Source: Arthrobacter pascens
Lineage (GTDB): Bacteria > Actinomycetota > Actinomycetes > Actinomycetales > Micrococcaceae
DNA length: 64,000 bases
Assembly (NCBI RefSeq): GCF_017052465.1
Contig: NZ_JAFHKT010000151.1
Span: 186,001-250,000, forward strand
Direction of reading: 5' to 3'
In this document: positions 23,651 through 32,414 of the stretch, piece after piece
Layout: every line of letters begins with the position of its first letter
Position numbering within the stretch: position 1 is the first letter of the stretch
The notes under the pieces: generated by a model
What the model was told of the DNA's origin: nothing
Seen by the model: the letters and a program-made list of their open reading frames with translations, nothing else
The model's database searches: none
Position numbers and translations under genes: made by a program

Positions 23651-25939
23651 CTACCTGTTGGTTACCAGGATGGGTCCGGCAGTCCCTCCCACCGTGGACT
23701 CCACATAGATGGAGCCTGGGTTGGTGGTGCCGGCGGCGGCGTTGCGCAGCCTGAGGCTGAACTCGCCTCCCGTGGCCGGTGCAGCGGCGGCCGTGACGGC
23801 CACCTGTCCGAGCGACCTGCCCGTGGGACCGCCCACCCGGACCGTTACCGTGGCGCCAATGACAGAGCCGGTGCCTGAGATCCGGAAGTCGCCGCTCTTC
23901 CACTGTGCGCTGCTGACCGTCACCCGGTCCGGCACGGGCGTCACCCTGACCTCATCCGTCTTCACCGTGCCGCCGGCCGTGACCGTGAGCCGGAACGTGA
24001 GCGGGCTGTTGGTCATCGGGTACTTGAAGACCTGCAGGCTGAACGTCGGCTTCAGAGTGGTGGCGCCGGCAAGGGTCACCTTGTTCGGGTCCGTGGTCCC
24101 GGTGGGGATCTGCTCCCACAGGTAGGTGGCGCCGGTAGTGGTGGAGCCGGTGCCGTCCAGCGTCACGGTAGTGGCCGTGGTCCGGCGGGCGACCGCCTGG
24201 TCCGGACCGGCCTTGGCCACGATGTCGCCTTCAGCGGTCATGCTTGCGCTCTTGTTGGATTCCGCGCCCCAGCCGTTGACGTTCTTTGCCTTCACCGTGA
24301 ACTGGTAGGCGGTGTCGGCGGCGAGTCCCTCATAGGTGAACGTGGTGGCGGTGCCGGCGGACCGTGCTGCGCCGAACGCGGCGCCATCCAAGGTGTATGC
24401 CTGCACTGAGTACTCGCTGATGCTCAGGCCCTCCGCTCCCGGATTCGGAGCGTTCCAGGACAGCGCTGCGGTGCCCTTGCCGGCCACGGCGGTCGGGGCG
24501 TCCGGTGCTGCCGGAACAGGATCGTTGGTGATGGTGAAGGTTGCCTCGCTGATCTGCGAGACGTTGCCGGAAGGATCGAATGCCGCAAAGCGCAGCGTTG
24601 TCGTGGTGGTGATGTTCAGGGGTCCTTCGTAGCGAATGGCTTGATCCCCGAGGCCGCCGCCCGAGACAACCGGATCAGAACCGTCGACGGTGTAGTAGAT
24701 GTCGCTGCCCGTCTCGCTGGCGGCCAATGTGACGGTCTGCGGGACAGGCGACGTCAGGCCATTGGGTGATGCCGTGACGGTCGGCGCGGTGCTGTCCGTC
24801 TGCGGCACGGCGTGAGCTGCCGGGAATGTTTCGCCCACACTGCTCACACCCACGACGAACACGTCGTACTGCTCCCCGGACTTGAGCCCGGTGATCGTGG
24901 TTCCTGTGGCTCCCGCTCCGGAGATCCGCTTGCCGATTTCCTCTTTCTCGTTGAGGGTCTCGGTCTTGCCCACTGCCACGGCGCGGTAGCCGGTGATGGC
25001 CGGCGTACCCGGAACGGCCACTGCGGGCTTCCAGTTCAGCTTGATGCCTCCGGCCACATTGGCCGCCGTGATGTTGGACGGGGCAGCAGGGCCGGACTGC
25101 AGCGGTCCGTTGGGGCAGCCGCCCATTCCGGGGCCGCCGGGTTCGCCGTACTCGGAGATGGTCAGGCCCTGGCGGTTGCCGTCCACATCTGTCAGTTCCC
25201 ATGCCATGGAGCGGGCGCCTGCCGCGCTGGCGGCCAGCTCAGCCGCTGCCTGCTCATCGAAGACATAGGTGGCGGTGAAGGTGTTTCCGGAGATGTCCAG
25301 GCCGGACGAATAGCCACCATTGTCGGAGGGCGTCAGTGGACCGGGCAGGGCGCGCACGTCGCGACGGCCCACTCCGGTGTCCTTCAGGGCGGGCTCAATG
25401 ATGCGCTGTTCCAGCTGGTCGGGGCTGACCCCGTTCCCCAGATAGCCCTTGACCGTGACGGTGTTGCCGCTGCGCTCGGAGGCAGCGGTCACGTAGGTGT
25501 CCTGGACCTTGGCTTCGCCGGCGGACGCCGCTTCACCGTCGAACTTGATCGAGACAACGTCCCCGGGGCGGATATCGGGAGTGACGTTCACGCCCGTGCC
25601 CGCTCCCCAGCAGACCCCGCCGGGGTGGTTGATTTCGAAGGCCACATCCCCTGCGGCAACCTCACTGCGGGCGGAGCCGATGACTCCGACATTGGGCCGC
25701 GTGACCTCCACGGTTGCCGTTTGTCCCACACGGTCCTGGTATCCCTCAATGGTCACGAAGTCCCGGTCGGGAAAGACCACGAGGTTGTCGGGAAAAGCGG
25801 GAACGGCGGCGCTGGCTGGTGAAATGGCGAGGATGGACGATGCGCAAACTACCGCCGAAACGGTGGCAACGATCCCTGCCCTTCGGGTGCCGGGCAGGAG
25901 AGATGCGTATGCACCCGGCTTGCATTGTGCTGGCTTCAT
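23651..25939 (-). CDS. secreted multi-domain surface protein with Fn3 and chitobiase-type domains
   Basis: 762 residues. A Sec signal peptide is at residues 1-44 (Arg-rich start, hydrophobic core, ISPASA cleavage region). Then comes an unassigned N-terminal part (about 45-280), a fibronectin type III domain (about 285-385), a chitobiase C-terminal-like domain (about 388-475: DIYYTVDGSDPVVSGGG with TLRFAAFDPSGN), a second Fn3 (about 480-570), a PKD/REJ-like beta domain (DGTGSTTTGATYLWEQ) and a last beta domain. There is no LPxTG motif and no C-terminal anchor, so it is secreted or loosely wall-bound. No catalytic domain is recognisable; a binding or adhesive role is likely. It is monocistronic with a strong terminator. 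Confidence 0.8.
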   Translation of the reverse strand: MKPAQCKPGAYASLLPGTRRAGIVATVSAVVCASSILAISPASAAVPAFPDNLVVFPDRDFVTIEGYQDRVGQTATVEVTRPNVGVIGSARSEVAAGDVAFEINHPGGVCWGAGTGVNVTPDIRPGDVVSIKFDGEAASAGEAKVQDTYVTAASERSGNTVTVKGYLGNGVSPDQLEQRIIEPALKDTGVGRRDVRALPGPLTPSDNGGYSSGLDISGNTFTATYVFDEQAAAELAASAAGARSMAWELTDVDGNRQGLTISEYGEPGGPGMGGCPNGPLQSGPAAPSNITAANVAGGIKLNWKPAVAVPGTPAITGYRAVAVGKTETLNEKEEIGKRISGAGATGTTITGLKSGEQYDVFVVGVSSVGETFPAAHAVPQTDSTAPTVTASPNGLTSPVPQTVTLAASETGSDIYYTVDGSDPVVSGGGLGDQAIRYEGPLNITTTTTLRFAAFDPSGNVSQISEATFTITNDPVPAAPDAPTAVAGKGTAALSWNAPNPGAEGLSISEYSVQAYTLDGAAFGAARSAGTATTFTYEGLAADTAYQFTVKAKNVNGWGAESNKSASMTAEGDIVAKAGPDQAVARRTTATTVTLDGTGSTTTGATYLWEQIPTGTTDPNKVTLAGATTLKPTFSLQVFKYPMTNSPLTFRLTVTAGGTVKTDEVRVTPVPDRVTVSSAQWKSGDFRISGTGSVIGATVTVRVGGPTGRSLGQVAVTAAAAPATGGEFSLRLRNAAAGTTNPGSIYVESTVGGTAGPILVTNR

Positions 25940-26303
25940 GATGACCCCATCGACTTAGAGATGCGCAAGACCTTCGCGCACAACCACAGATTTGGTGATC
26001 CGGGTTGTGGAAATGCTGTGCCTCTCGGGGCCTTCGAAGGCCGCCAACCACCGCATTGGCGGTGCCCATGGTCCCCCCGGGGCTTGAGGGAGAGCGCGGC
26101 AAATCCGGCAGTCGGCTCTCGCTGCGACGTCCGGAATGTGGCGTGCTGTCGGCCTTTTTGGGGCCGGAACCCCGCGCGCCGCACGGAGCCGCCACCCCGT
26201 TGCACGCGGTCCCCTAGGGTGGGGGATCAGCATGCCGGGTTTCTCCAAGGGCAGGGACGGGATCTGTGCTGCAGAATCAAAGTTCAGCCCAGTTCAGCCC
26301 GGT
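25940..26303. other. 364-base gap upstream of the surface protein gene
   Basis: This must hold the promoter of the leftward surface-protein gene. I see no gene, structured RNA or strong palindrome. At its right end a 10-base unit containing GTTCAG occurs three times (26282-26308); the stop codon of the DUF5997 gene lies inside the third copy. Confidence 0.5.
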
Positions 26304-26690
26304 TCAGTCTTGGCGGGCCTTCTTGGCAGTTTCATCCTTGACGCGCTGCGCCTCGGCGCGGACTGCCGCGTGCGTGGCGCGCTCGGTGACCAGCCACGCC
26401 GGGGGAGCCTGCAACAGCGCGGTGATTTCCGCCGTCGTCAGCGCCTCTTCAACACCGCCGCGGGCGAGGCCGCTGATGGAGACGTTCAGTTTCTGCGCCA
26501 CCACCGGGCGGGGGTGGGGGCCGTTGCGGCGCAGCTCGGCGAGCCACTCCGGCGGGTTGGCCTGGAGCTCGGCGAACTCGGCTCGCGTGATGGTTGAATC
26601 CTGGAACTCCTGGGGTGTTGCAGGCAGATAGATGCCAAGTTTCTTGGCAACGGTGGCCGGCTTCATGGACTGGGAGTTAGCAGAGGTCAT
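26304..26690 (-). CDS. DUF5997 family protein
   Basis: 128 residues, basic, cytoplasmic. The conserved core reads MKPATVAKKLGIYLPATPQE, then LQANPPEWLAELRRNGPHPR and PVVAQKLNVSISGLARGG. This matches the actinobacterial DUF5997 family, whose role is unknown; the VAQKLNVSISGLAR piece looks like a small helix-turn-helix. It diverges from the stand-alone LysR-sensor gene 92 bases away, an association I believe recurs in actinobacteria. The stop is embedded in a short tandem repeat. Confidence 0.7.
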   Translation of the reverse strand: MTSANSQSMKPATVAKKLGIYLPATPQEFQDSTITRAEFAELQANPPEWLAELRRNGPHPRPVVAQKLNVSISGLARGGVEEALTTAEITALLQAPPAWLVTERATHAAVRAEAQRVKDETAKKARQD

Positions 26691-26781
26691 GCTTCAAGGG
26701 TATCCGGCTGCCGGCGCGCAGCGCACCAAGGGCAAGACCGGCACCGGCAGCCCACCGGCGCCACTGGCGTACTGTGAACGT

Positions 26782-27519
26782 GTGCCCGCCGAAGATGAAT
26801 CCACGTTTGCCCCCGCCGCCCCGGAACCCGAGCAGCGGCAGCTCCGCTTTGCCTACGTAGCCGGCGTCACGCCGGGGAAGTGGATCCGGCGCTGGGAAGA
26901 GCGGATGCCCCATGTTCCGCTGCGCTCGTTCATGTCCGACGGCGGCGCCCAGGTGTCGGTCCTGCGTGACGGATCCGCGGACCTCAGTTTCGTCCGCCTG
27001 CCCGTGGACCGCGAGGGCCTCAACGTCATTCCCCTGTACGAGGAACAGCCCGTGGTGGTGGCGCCCAAGGGCCACGAGATCTCCGTGTTCGAGGAAGTGG
27101 CCCTCGAAGACCTCGCACAGGAGACCTTCCTCGACGCCGACGGGCTTGGCGGCCCGGAAACCGCCCTGCAGGTGGTGGCTTCCGGGGCAGGCCTGCTGGT
27201 CCTGCCGATGTCCGTGGCCCGGCACTTTAACGTCAAGGACACCGTGGCCCGCCGCCTCACCGGAGCGCCGGGCACCGAGATCGCCCTGGCCTGGCCCAGT
27301 GATGCCACGGACGAGGTGATCGAGGAGTTCATCGGCATTGTCCGCGGGCGCACCGCGCAGAGCTCCCGGCAGCCGTCCGCCAAGGTGGAAAAGCCCAAGA
27401 AGGAGCCGAAGCCGGACCGGCGCGGGACCGGAGCCAAGAAGCCCAAGGTGGCTCAGCGCTATGCCCCAAACCCGGACAAGGGCCGCGGCAAGGGCTCACG
27501 GAAAAAAGGAAAGCGCTAA
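26782..27519 (+). CDS. stand-alone LysR substrate-binding domain protein with basic tail
   Basis: 245 residues. Residues from about 18 to 195 are the periplasmic-binding-like effector domain of LysR regulators (LRFAYVAGVTPGKWIRRWEE; SFVRLPVDREGLNVIPLYEE QP; VASGAGLLVLPMSVARHF), but the N-terminal HTH is absent. The C-terminal 45 residues are lysine/arginine-rich (KKPKVAQRYAPNPDKGRGKG). GTG at 26782 is favoured: TACTGT (26770-26775) ends six bases before it, giving a leaderless start, and the upstream frame has no family similarity. It may sense a ligand and pair with the divergent DUF5997 protein for DNA contact; that is inference. Confidence 0.7.
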   Translation: MPAEDESTFAPAAPEPEQRQLRFAYVAGVTPGKWIRRWEERMPHVPLRSFMSDGGAQVSVLRDGSADLSFVRLPVDREGLNVIPLYEEQPVVVAPKGHEISVFEEVALEDLAQETFLDADGLGGPETALQVVASGAGLLVLPMSVARHFNVKDTVARRLTGAPGTEIALAWPSDATDEVIEEFIGIVRGRTAQSSRQPSAKVEKPKKEPKPDRRGTGAKKPKVAQRYAPNPDKGRGKGSRKKGKR

Positions 27520-27550
27520 GACCCGCATGTTAATCCTCACCAGGTAAACC

Positions 27551-28489
27551 TCACCGGCGCAGGTCGAACGCATCGAGGAGCCGACTGACCGAGCCGCCGA
27601 GGTTCCACTCGGTGGCGAGGCGCTCGAGTTCCGTGCGCGATTCGCCGACCACAGGGTGCAGCCGTGCGCCGGCCTCCTCGAGGCTCGGCAGTTCGAGGTC
27701 GCGCACAATCTTCACGACGGCGGGAGCCACCGTGAGATAGCCGGCGGCCGCGGCGAGCTTCGCCCGCACGGATGCGGACAGCGCGCTTCCTGAATCCGCC
27801 GTCGCCTCGAGCAGTGAGTCGAGCGTGCCGTACTCCCCGAGCAGCGAGGCGGCCGTCTTCTCGCCGATGCCGGCCACGCCCGGCAGTCCGTCGGAGGCGT
27901 CCCCGCGGAGAGTCGCATAGTCGGCGTACTGTTCGGGCAGCACCCGGTACTTGCCGACGACAACCACGTCGGTCACCACTTCGAGGTTCCGCATGCCGCG
28001 CGCGGTGTAGATCACCCGCACCTGGCGGGCGTCGTCGACGACCTGAAAGAGATCGCGGTCGCCGGTCACCACGTCAACCGGGAGGTCGGCGTGGCTGGCG
28101 TAAGTGCCCACGACGTCGTCGGCCTCATGCTCGGCGGCCCCCACGACCGCGATGCCGGCGAGGTCAAGCACGCGGCGGATCATCGGAATCTGCACCTCGA
28201 GCGCGTCCGGCACCACCTCCACGTCGGGGGAACCAGCCAGCACCTCCGCGACCCGGTGCGACTTGTAGGTGGGGATGAGGTCGACCCGCCACTGCGGACG
28301 CCAATCGTCGTCCCAGCACGCCACGAGATGCGTCGCGTCGTAGTCCGTGGTGAGCCGGGCAATCATGTCGAGGAGGCCGCGGACGGCGTTCACCGGGGTG
28401 CCGTCGGCGCGGCGGATCGTGTCGGGCACGCCGTAGAAGGCGCGAAAATACAGCGACGCGGTGTCCAGCAGCATCAGGCGGTCGGGCAT
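27551..28489 (-). CDS. 5'-3' exonuclease (PolA N-terminal/FEN-like)
   Basis: 312 residues, stand-alone version of the DNA polymerase I 5' nuclease domain. Visible are LLDTASLYFRAFYGVP at the N-terminus, the metal-binding VACWDDDWRPQWR, AEHEADDVVGTYA, VVTGDRDLFQVV, the helical arch area and the H3TH segment LRGDASDGLPGVAGIGEKTA. It should remove RNA primers or flaps from DNA. ATG at 28489 has AGGA upstream; the longer start at 28504 does not. It converges with the stand-alone LysR-sensor gene and diverges from the GntP operon. Confidence 0.9.
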   Translation of the reverse strand: MPDRLMLLDTASLYFRAFYGVPDTIRRADGTPVNAVRGLLDMIARLTTDYDATHLVACWDDDWRPQWRVDLIPTYKSHRVAEVLAGSPDVEVVPDALEVQIPMIRRVLDLAGIAVVGAAEHEADDVVGTYASHADLPVDVVTGDRDLFQVVDDARQVRVIYTARGMRNLEVVTDVVVVGKYRVLPEQYADYATLRGDASDGLPGVAGIGEKTAASLLGEYGTLDSLLEATADSGSALSASVRAKLAAAAGYLTVAPAVVKIVRDLELPSLEEAGARLHPVVGESRTELERLATEWNLGGSVSRLLDAFDLRR

Positions 28490-28565
28490 AACTGATCCTG
28501 ACACGGATACGCCCGGTGGTGGTGGACCGTCCCGACACTTTCATCAAGAAGATTGGCGCCACATC

Positions 28566-28596
28566 TTGCATTATGAACTTAAACCCATAATATGGG
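28566..28596 (+). promoter_or_regulatory. promoter and palindromic operator of the organic-acid operon
   Basis: TTGCAT (28566-28571), 16 bases, TAATAT (28588-28593). The perfect palindrome CCCATA-A-TATGGG (28584-28596) overlaps the -10, and ATTATG/CATAAT (28570-28575, 28586-28591) adds a wider inverted repeat. A repressor site is likely; the IclR protein at 34423 is the nearest candidate. Confidence 0.65.
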
Positions 28597-28676
28597 ATGA
28601 GCGAATGTGTCCTTCCTCACGGCACGCATCTGTTCCCAGCCTTCAATGTGGAAGGCCCAACGATCGGATTCCCCCC

Positions 28677-30122
28677 ATGTCAGACATAGCTGTCCTGATC
28701 AATACGGCCGTGGCGGTCCTAGCCGCCGTTGTGCTGATCGTCCGCTTCAGAGTCAACCCCGTCATCGCCCTGGTGATCAGTTCCGTCTACCTCGGCCTCG
28801 CCGTGGGCCTTGGCGTCGAAGAGACCGTCAAGACCATCACGTCCGGTTTCGGCGAAATCATGGTGGACGTCGGCCTGCTCATCGCCTTCGGCGTCCTGAT
28901 GGGCTCCATCCTTAACCAGAGCGGCGCCATCCGGCGCCTCGTGGAGCACTTGCTGAACACCTTCGGCCCCAAACGCCTTCCGTACACCATGGGCCTGGCC
29001 ATCGGAACGGTCCTGCAGTCCATCTTCCTGGACGTCCTGCTCGTCATCTCGGCCCCGCTGGCGCGCAAACTGGCACCCAAAATCGGCAAACTCGGCACGG
29101 CCCGCATGGCCACGGCCATGGCCATCGCCCTCGAGTGCGGCATCGTTTTCACGGTTCCCGGTGTTGCATCCCTGGCGCTCGCGGGCCTGTTGAACGTGCC
29201 GCTTGGGAAAATGCTGCTGTTCGGCCTGCTGTTGGTCATCCCGACCATCGTTATCTCCATTGCGATCATGACGTTCCTTTTCCGCCGCGGTTTCTGGAAC
29301 GAAGAGAAAGACGAGGACCACACCTTCGTTGCGGAGGAAGACCGGGAAGGCGAAGAGGAAGAGCCCGACGGCGGTGCGGCGCCAGCAACCGCTTCATCCG
29401 GCCACACGCCGGGCTCCGGCGGCCCTGGGGCACAACTGGCCGGCGCGGCGGTCGCCGTCGCCGAACGCGAACGGAAGCAGTTTCCGCTGATGGTGCTGTT
29501 TGCCCCGCTCCTGACCTCGCTGCTCCTCATCGGCGCCGGCGCCATCCTGCAGATCCTTAAGATCGACATGCCCTGGCTGCAGCTTCTGGGCGAGCCTGTC
29601 ATTGCACTGCTCATCGGCCTGATCGGCACCTGCCTGGTCACGCGGTCCGCCATCGGACAGAAGCGTGTCGAGGAGGCCATTGCGGTGGGCTTCAAGGAGA
29701 GCGGACAGATCCTGATCCTCACCGGCGTGGGCGGCTCACTCGCCGCCACCGTTGCCGCGGCCGGTCTCGGCGACATCCTCGGCGGGTTCTTCTCCGCCAG
29801 CACCGTTGCCCCGCTCCTCGTGGTCTGGGCGATCGCGGCTGTGCTCCACATCGCCGTCGGCTCCGTCACGCTTTCCGCCATCACGGCCGCGGGGCTGCTG
29901 GCTCCCATCGCTCCGGCCATCGGCCTGGACCCTGTGCTGCTGGCCTTGGCGGCCGGCGCCGGATCGCTCTTCATGGTCCACGTCACCAGCAACACCTTCT
30001 GGCTGCTTCAGTCCTTGCTGGGCCAGAGCGTACGGGGTGCGCTGAAATCGGTGACCGTCGGCGTCTCGGTGGCGTCCGTCGTCGCGATTCTGCTGATCCT
30101 GCCCATGAGCCTGTTGTTCTGA
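28677..30122 (+). CDS. GntP-family gluconate/organic-acid:H+ symporter
   Basis: 481 residues. About 12 to 14 membrane helices in two halves are separated by a hydrophilic, glutamate-rich loop (about residues 205-265: EEDREGEEEEPDGGAAPA). GntP traits include VGLLIAFGVLMGSILNQSGA, LPYTMGLAIGTVLQSIFLDV and VTSNTFWLLQSLLGQS. The family moves gluconate, glycerate and other hydroxy acids. It is the first gene of a rightward operon with CoA-transferase, lyase, dehydrogenase and glycerate kinase, so it should import that pathway's acid. The ribosome-binding site is weak. The long acidic loop is bigger than in most relatives. Confidence 0.85.
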   Translation: MSDIAVLINTAVAVLAAVVLIVRFRVNPVIALVISSVYLGLAVGLGVEETVKTITSGFGEIMVDVGLLIAFGVLMGSILNQSGAIRRLVEHLLNTFGPKRLPYTMGLAIGTVLQSIFLDVLLVISAPLARKLAPKIGKLGTARMATAMAIALECGIVFTVPGVASLALAGLLNVPLGKMLLFGLLLVIPTIVISIAIMTFLFRRGFWNEEKDEDHTFVAEEDREGEEEEPDGGAAPATASSGHTPGSGGPGAQLAGAAVAVAERERKQFPLMVLFAPLLTSLLLIGAGAILQILKIDMPWLQLLGEPVIALLIGLIGTCLVTRSAIGQKRVEEAIAVGFKESGQILILTGVGGSLAATVAAAGLGDILGGFFSASTVAPLLVVWAIAAVLHIAVGSVTLSAITAAGLLAPIAPAIGLDPVLLALAAGAGSLFMVHVTSNTFWLLQSLLGQSVRGALKSVTVGVSVASVVAILLILPMSLLF

Positions 30123-30172
30123 CCGGAACCGAAGCCCGTTCCCGGCGTATGCCTACGAAAGAAGAAGAAACC

Positions 30173-31423
30173 ATGACACAGCCACGAATCGCGCCGCTGG
30201 ACGGTATTCGCGTCCTGGAGCTCGGAAATTACATCGCCGCGCCCACGGCAGGCAGGCTCCTCGCCGACTTCGGCGCCGAAGTGATCAAGGTTGAGCGGCC
30301 GGGTACCGGCGACGAGCTCCGCAACTGGCGCCTGCACAAGGGCGATACGTCCATGCTGTACCGCACCATCAACCGCAACAAGAAGTCCGTGGTGCTGGAC
30401 TTGAGAACCGAGGCCGGCAAGCAGGCGGTGCTTGGGCTCGCCGCGAAATCCGACATCCTGCTGGAAAACTTCCGGCCGGGAACGCTGGAAAAGTGGGGCC
30501 TCGGGCCCGAAGTGCTCAACGAAGCCAATCCGGAACTCATCATCACCCGCATTTCTGCTTTTGGGCAGACGGGCCCGCTGTCCGAGCGGCCCGGCTTTGC
30601 CGCCGTCGCCGAAGCCTACGGCGGGTTCCGGAACCTCGTGGGCGACCCGGACCGCGCGCCCGTCCGGGTGGGCGTCTCCATCGGAGACTCGATCGCGGGC
30701 CTCTACGCCGCCTTCGGCTCCATGATGAGCCTCTACCAGAGGGAAGCACGACGCCGGGACGCGGCCGGCGCCGTGCCGCTCACCGAGCGCGTCATCGACG
30801 TCGCGCTCCACGAGGCGATGTTCTCCATGATGGAATCGCTCATTCCGGACTACCAGGCGTACGGCGTGGACCGGCAGCGCGTGGGCGGCCGGATGGAAGG
30901 CATAGCCCCGTCCAACGCCTACCTCTGCAGGGACGGCGCCAGCATCGTCGTGGCCGGCAACGGAGACTCGATCTACCAGCGGTACATGGACACCATCGGA
31001 CGTCCCGACCTCGCCGCGGACCCGTCGCTGCAGACCAACGCCGGCCGCTGGGCGCGGCGCGAGGAACTGGACCAGGCCATCGGTGCCTGGGCCCAAGGCC
31101 TGGACGCCGCGGACGCCCTCAAGGCCCTCGACGCCGCAGGCGTTCCCGCCGGCCCCATCTACACCGCGGCCGACATCAGCAGCGACCGCCAGTACGCGGC
31201 CCGCAACATGATCCAGAAATTCGATGTCTCCACCGGAGACGAGATCCTCCCCGGCGTGGGCTTCCCGGGCATCGTTCCGGTAATTGGCGATCAATCGCTC
31301 CCCATCCGCAACCTTGGACCGGACCTCGGCGAAGACACGGCAGAAATCCTCACCGGGCTCCTCGACATGGACCCCGCAGAAATCAGTGCGGCGTCAGGCC
31401 GCGAGGAGGCACTCCAGGCATGA
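30173..31423 (+). CDS. CaiB/BaiF (family III) CoA-transferase
   Basis: 416 residues. Family marks: IRVLELGNYIAAPTAGRLLA DFGAEVIKVE at the N-terminus, NRNKKSVVLDLR, LLENFRPGTLEKWGLG, the catalytic Asp in SIGDSIAGLYAAFG, and IAPSNAYLCRDG. It transfers CoA from an acyl-CoA donor to a carboxylic acid by a covalent Asp-anhydride/thioester route. ATG at 30173 is used. Its stop overlaps the start of the lyase (ATGA), so acid activation and C-C cleavage are translationally coupled. The acceptor acid is probably the substrate carried by the GntP protein. Confidence 0.85.
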   Translation: MTQPRIAPLDGIRVLELGNYIAAPTAGRLLADFGAEVIKVERPGTGDELRNWRLHKGDTSMLYRTINRNKKSVVLDLRTEAGKQAVLGLAAKSDILLENFRPGTLEKWGLGPEVLNEANPELIITRISAFGQTGPLSERPGFAAVAEAYGGFRNLVGDPDRAPVRVGVSIGDSIAGLYAAFGSMMSLYQREARRRDAAGAVPLTERVIDVALHEAMFSMMESLIPDYQAYGVDRQRVGGRMEGIAPSNAYLCRDGASIVVAGNGDSIYQRYMDTIGRPDLAADPSLQTNAGRWARREELDQAIGAWAQGLDAADALKALDAAGVPAGPIYTAADISSDRQYAARNMIQKFDVSTGDEILPGVGFPGIVPVIGDQSLPIRNLGPDLGEDTAEILTGLLDMDPAEISAASGREEALQA

Positions 31424-32412
31424 ACCACTACTCCAACAACCTCGCGTCAACATTGGGCAGCACGATCCTCAGGGACGTCACCCTGCGGGACGGGCTCCAG
31501 CTCACCGGGAAAGTCCTGCCCACCGAGCGGAAAATCGAGACGGTCAGGGAACTGCTCCGCCTGGGGGTGCCCGCCATCGAACTGGGATCCATGGCCCGCC
31601 CGGACCTGGTGCCCACCATGGCCAACACCCTGGACGTGGTCCGGGCCCTCACGCCCGAGGAACTGGACAAGTGCTGGATCTGGGTAGCCACGCCGGGCCA
31701 CGTGGCCAAGGCCGCGGCCGCGGGCGCGCGGAACTTCCAGTACTGCCTCTCGGCGTCGGATTCGCACAACAAGGCGAACATCGGCCGCACCACCGAGGAA
31801 AGCCTCGCCGCGCTGCCCCAGGCCGTGGAGTACGCCAAGGCGGTTAACGGACAGATCCAGCTGTGCATCGCGACGTCGTTCACCTGTCCCTTCGAAGGCA
31901 CCGTCCCCGAGGAACGCGTCCTGTCCATCGCCAACGACCCCCGCGCCGAGGGAACCACGGACATCGTCCTCTGCGACACACTGGGTCAAGCCATCCCGGC
32001 CCAAGTGTCCGGGCTGATCGCCCGGGTCCGGGACGAGTCCCCGGCCCGGCGGATTGTCTACCACGGCCACGACACCTGGGGCCTGGGCGTGGCCAACACC
32101 CTCGCCGCCATGCAGGCAGGCGCGGCCATGGTGGACGGCGCACTCGGCGGACTGGGCGGCTGCCCGTTTGCCCCAGGTGCCAGCGGCAACACCTCCAGCG
32201 AGGACATCCTTTTCGCCACACGACCCGGCTGGCTGACCACCGACACCTTCGCCGAGCTCGTGATCCTCTCTGAAAAGCTGCTCGCCGAACTGGGCGAACC
32301 GAACCGCTCCAAGGCGGCACAGGGCGCCCGCTCCAAGGCCGAGGCCTTCGGCTGGGTCATCCCGTCCGACAGCACTGCTGCCGGCACACCCTGCACCACT
32401 GGAGGCAAGTAA
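31420..32412 (+). CDS. HMG-CoA lyase-like enzyme (retro-Claisen acyl-CoA lyase)
   Basis: 330 residues, TIM barrel of the HMGL-like family. Visible are RDVTLRDGLQ with the metal-binding Asp, the His pair in YHGHDTWGLGVAN, and the flexible-loop signature GGLGGCPFAPGASGN with its catalytic Cys. The family cleaves tertiary 3-hydroxy-acyl-CoAs into acetyl-CoA and a keto compound. There is no leucine-degradation context, and a reductase and glycerate kinase follow. So the likely products are acetyl-CoA and a C3 keto acid such as hydroxypyruvate. True HMG-CoA or citramalyl-CoA cleavage are alternatives. Confidence 0.8.
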   Translation: MNHYSNNLASTLGSTILRDVTLRDGLQLTGKVLPTERKIETVRELLRLGVPAIELGSMARPDLVPTMANTLDVVRALTPEELDKCWIWVATPGHVAKAAAAGARNFQYCLSASDSHNKANIGRTTEESLAALPQAVEYAKAVNGQIQLCIATSFTCPFEGTVPEERVLSIANDPRAEGTTDIVLCDTLGQAIPAQVSGLIARVRDESPARRIVYHGHDTWGLGVANTLAAMQAGAAMVDGALGGLGGCPFAPGASGNTSSEDILFATRPGWLTTDTFAELVILSEKLLAELGEPNRSKAAQGARSKAEAFGWVIPSDSTAAGTPCTTGGK

Positions 32413-32414
32413 GC

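Noticed and set aside
24812..25822. 336-codon open frame on the plus strand
   Set aside because: Antisense to the Fn3 surface protein; Gly/His/Asp-rich product typical of shadow frames in GC-rich DNA.
23651..25939. sortase substrate
   Set aside because: No LPxTG-like motif, hydrophobic segment or basic tail at the C-terminus of the surface protein.
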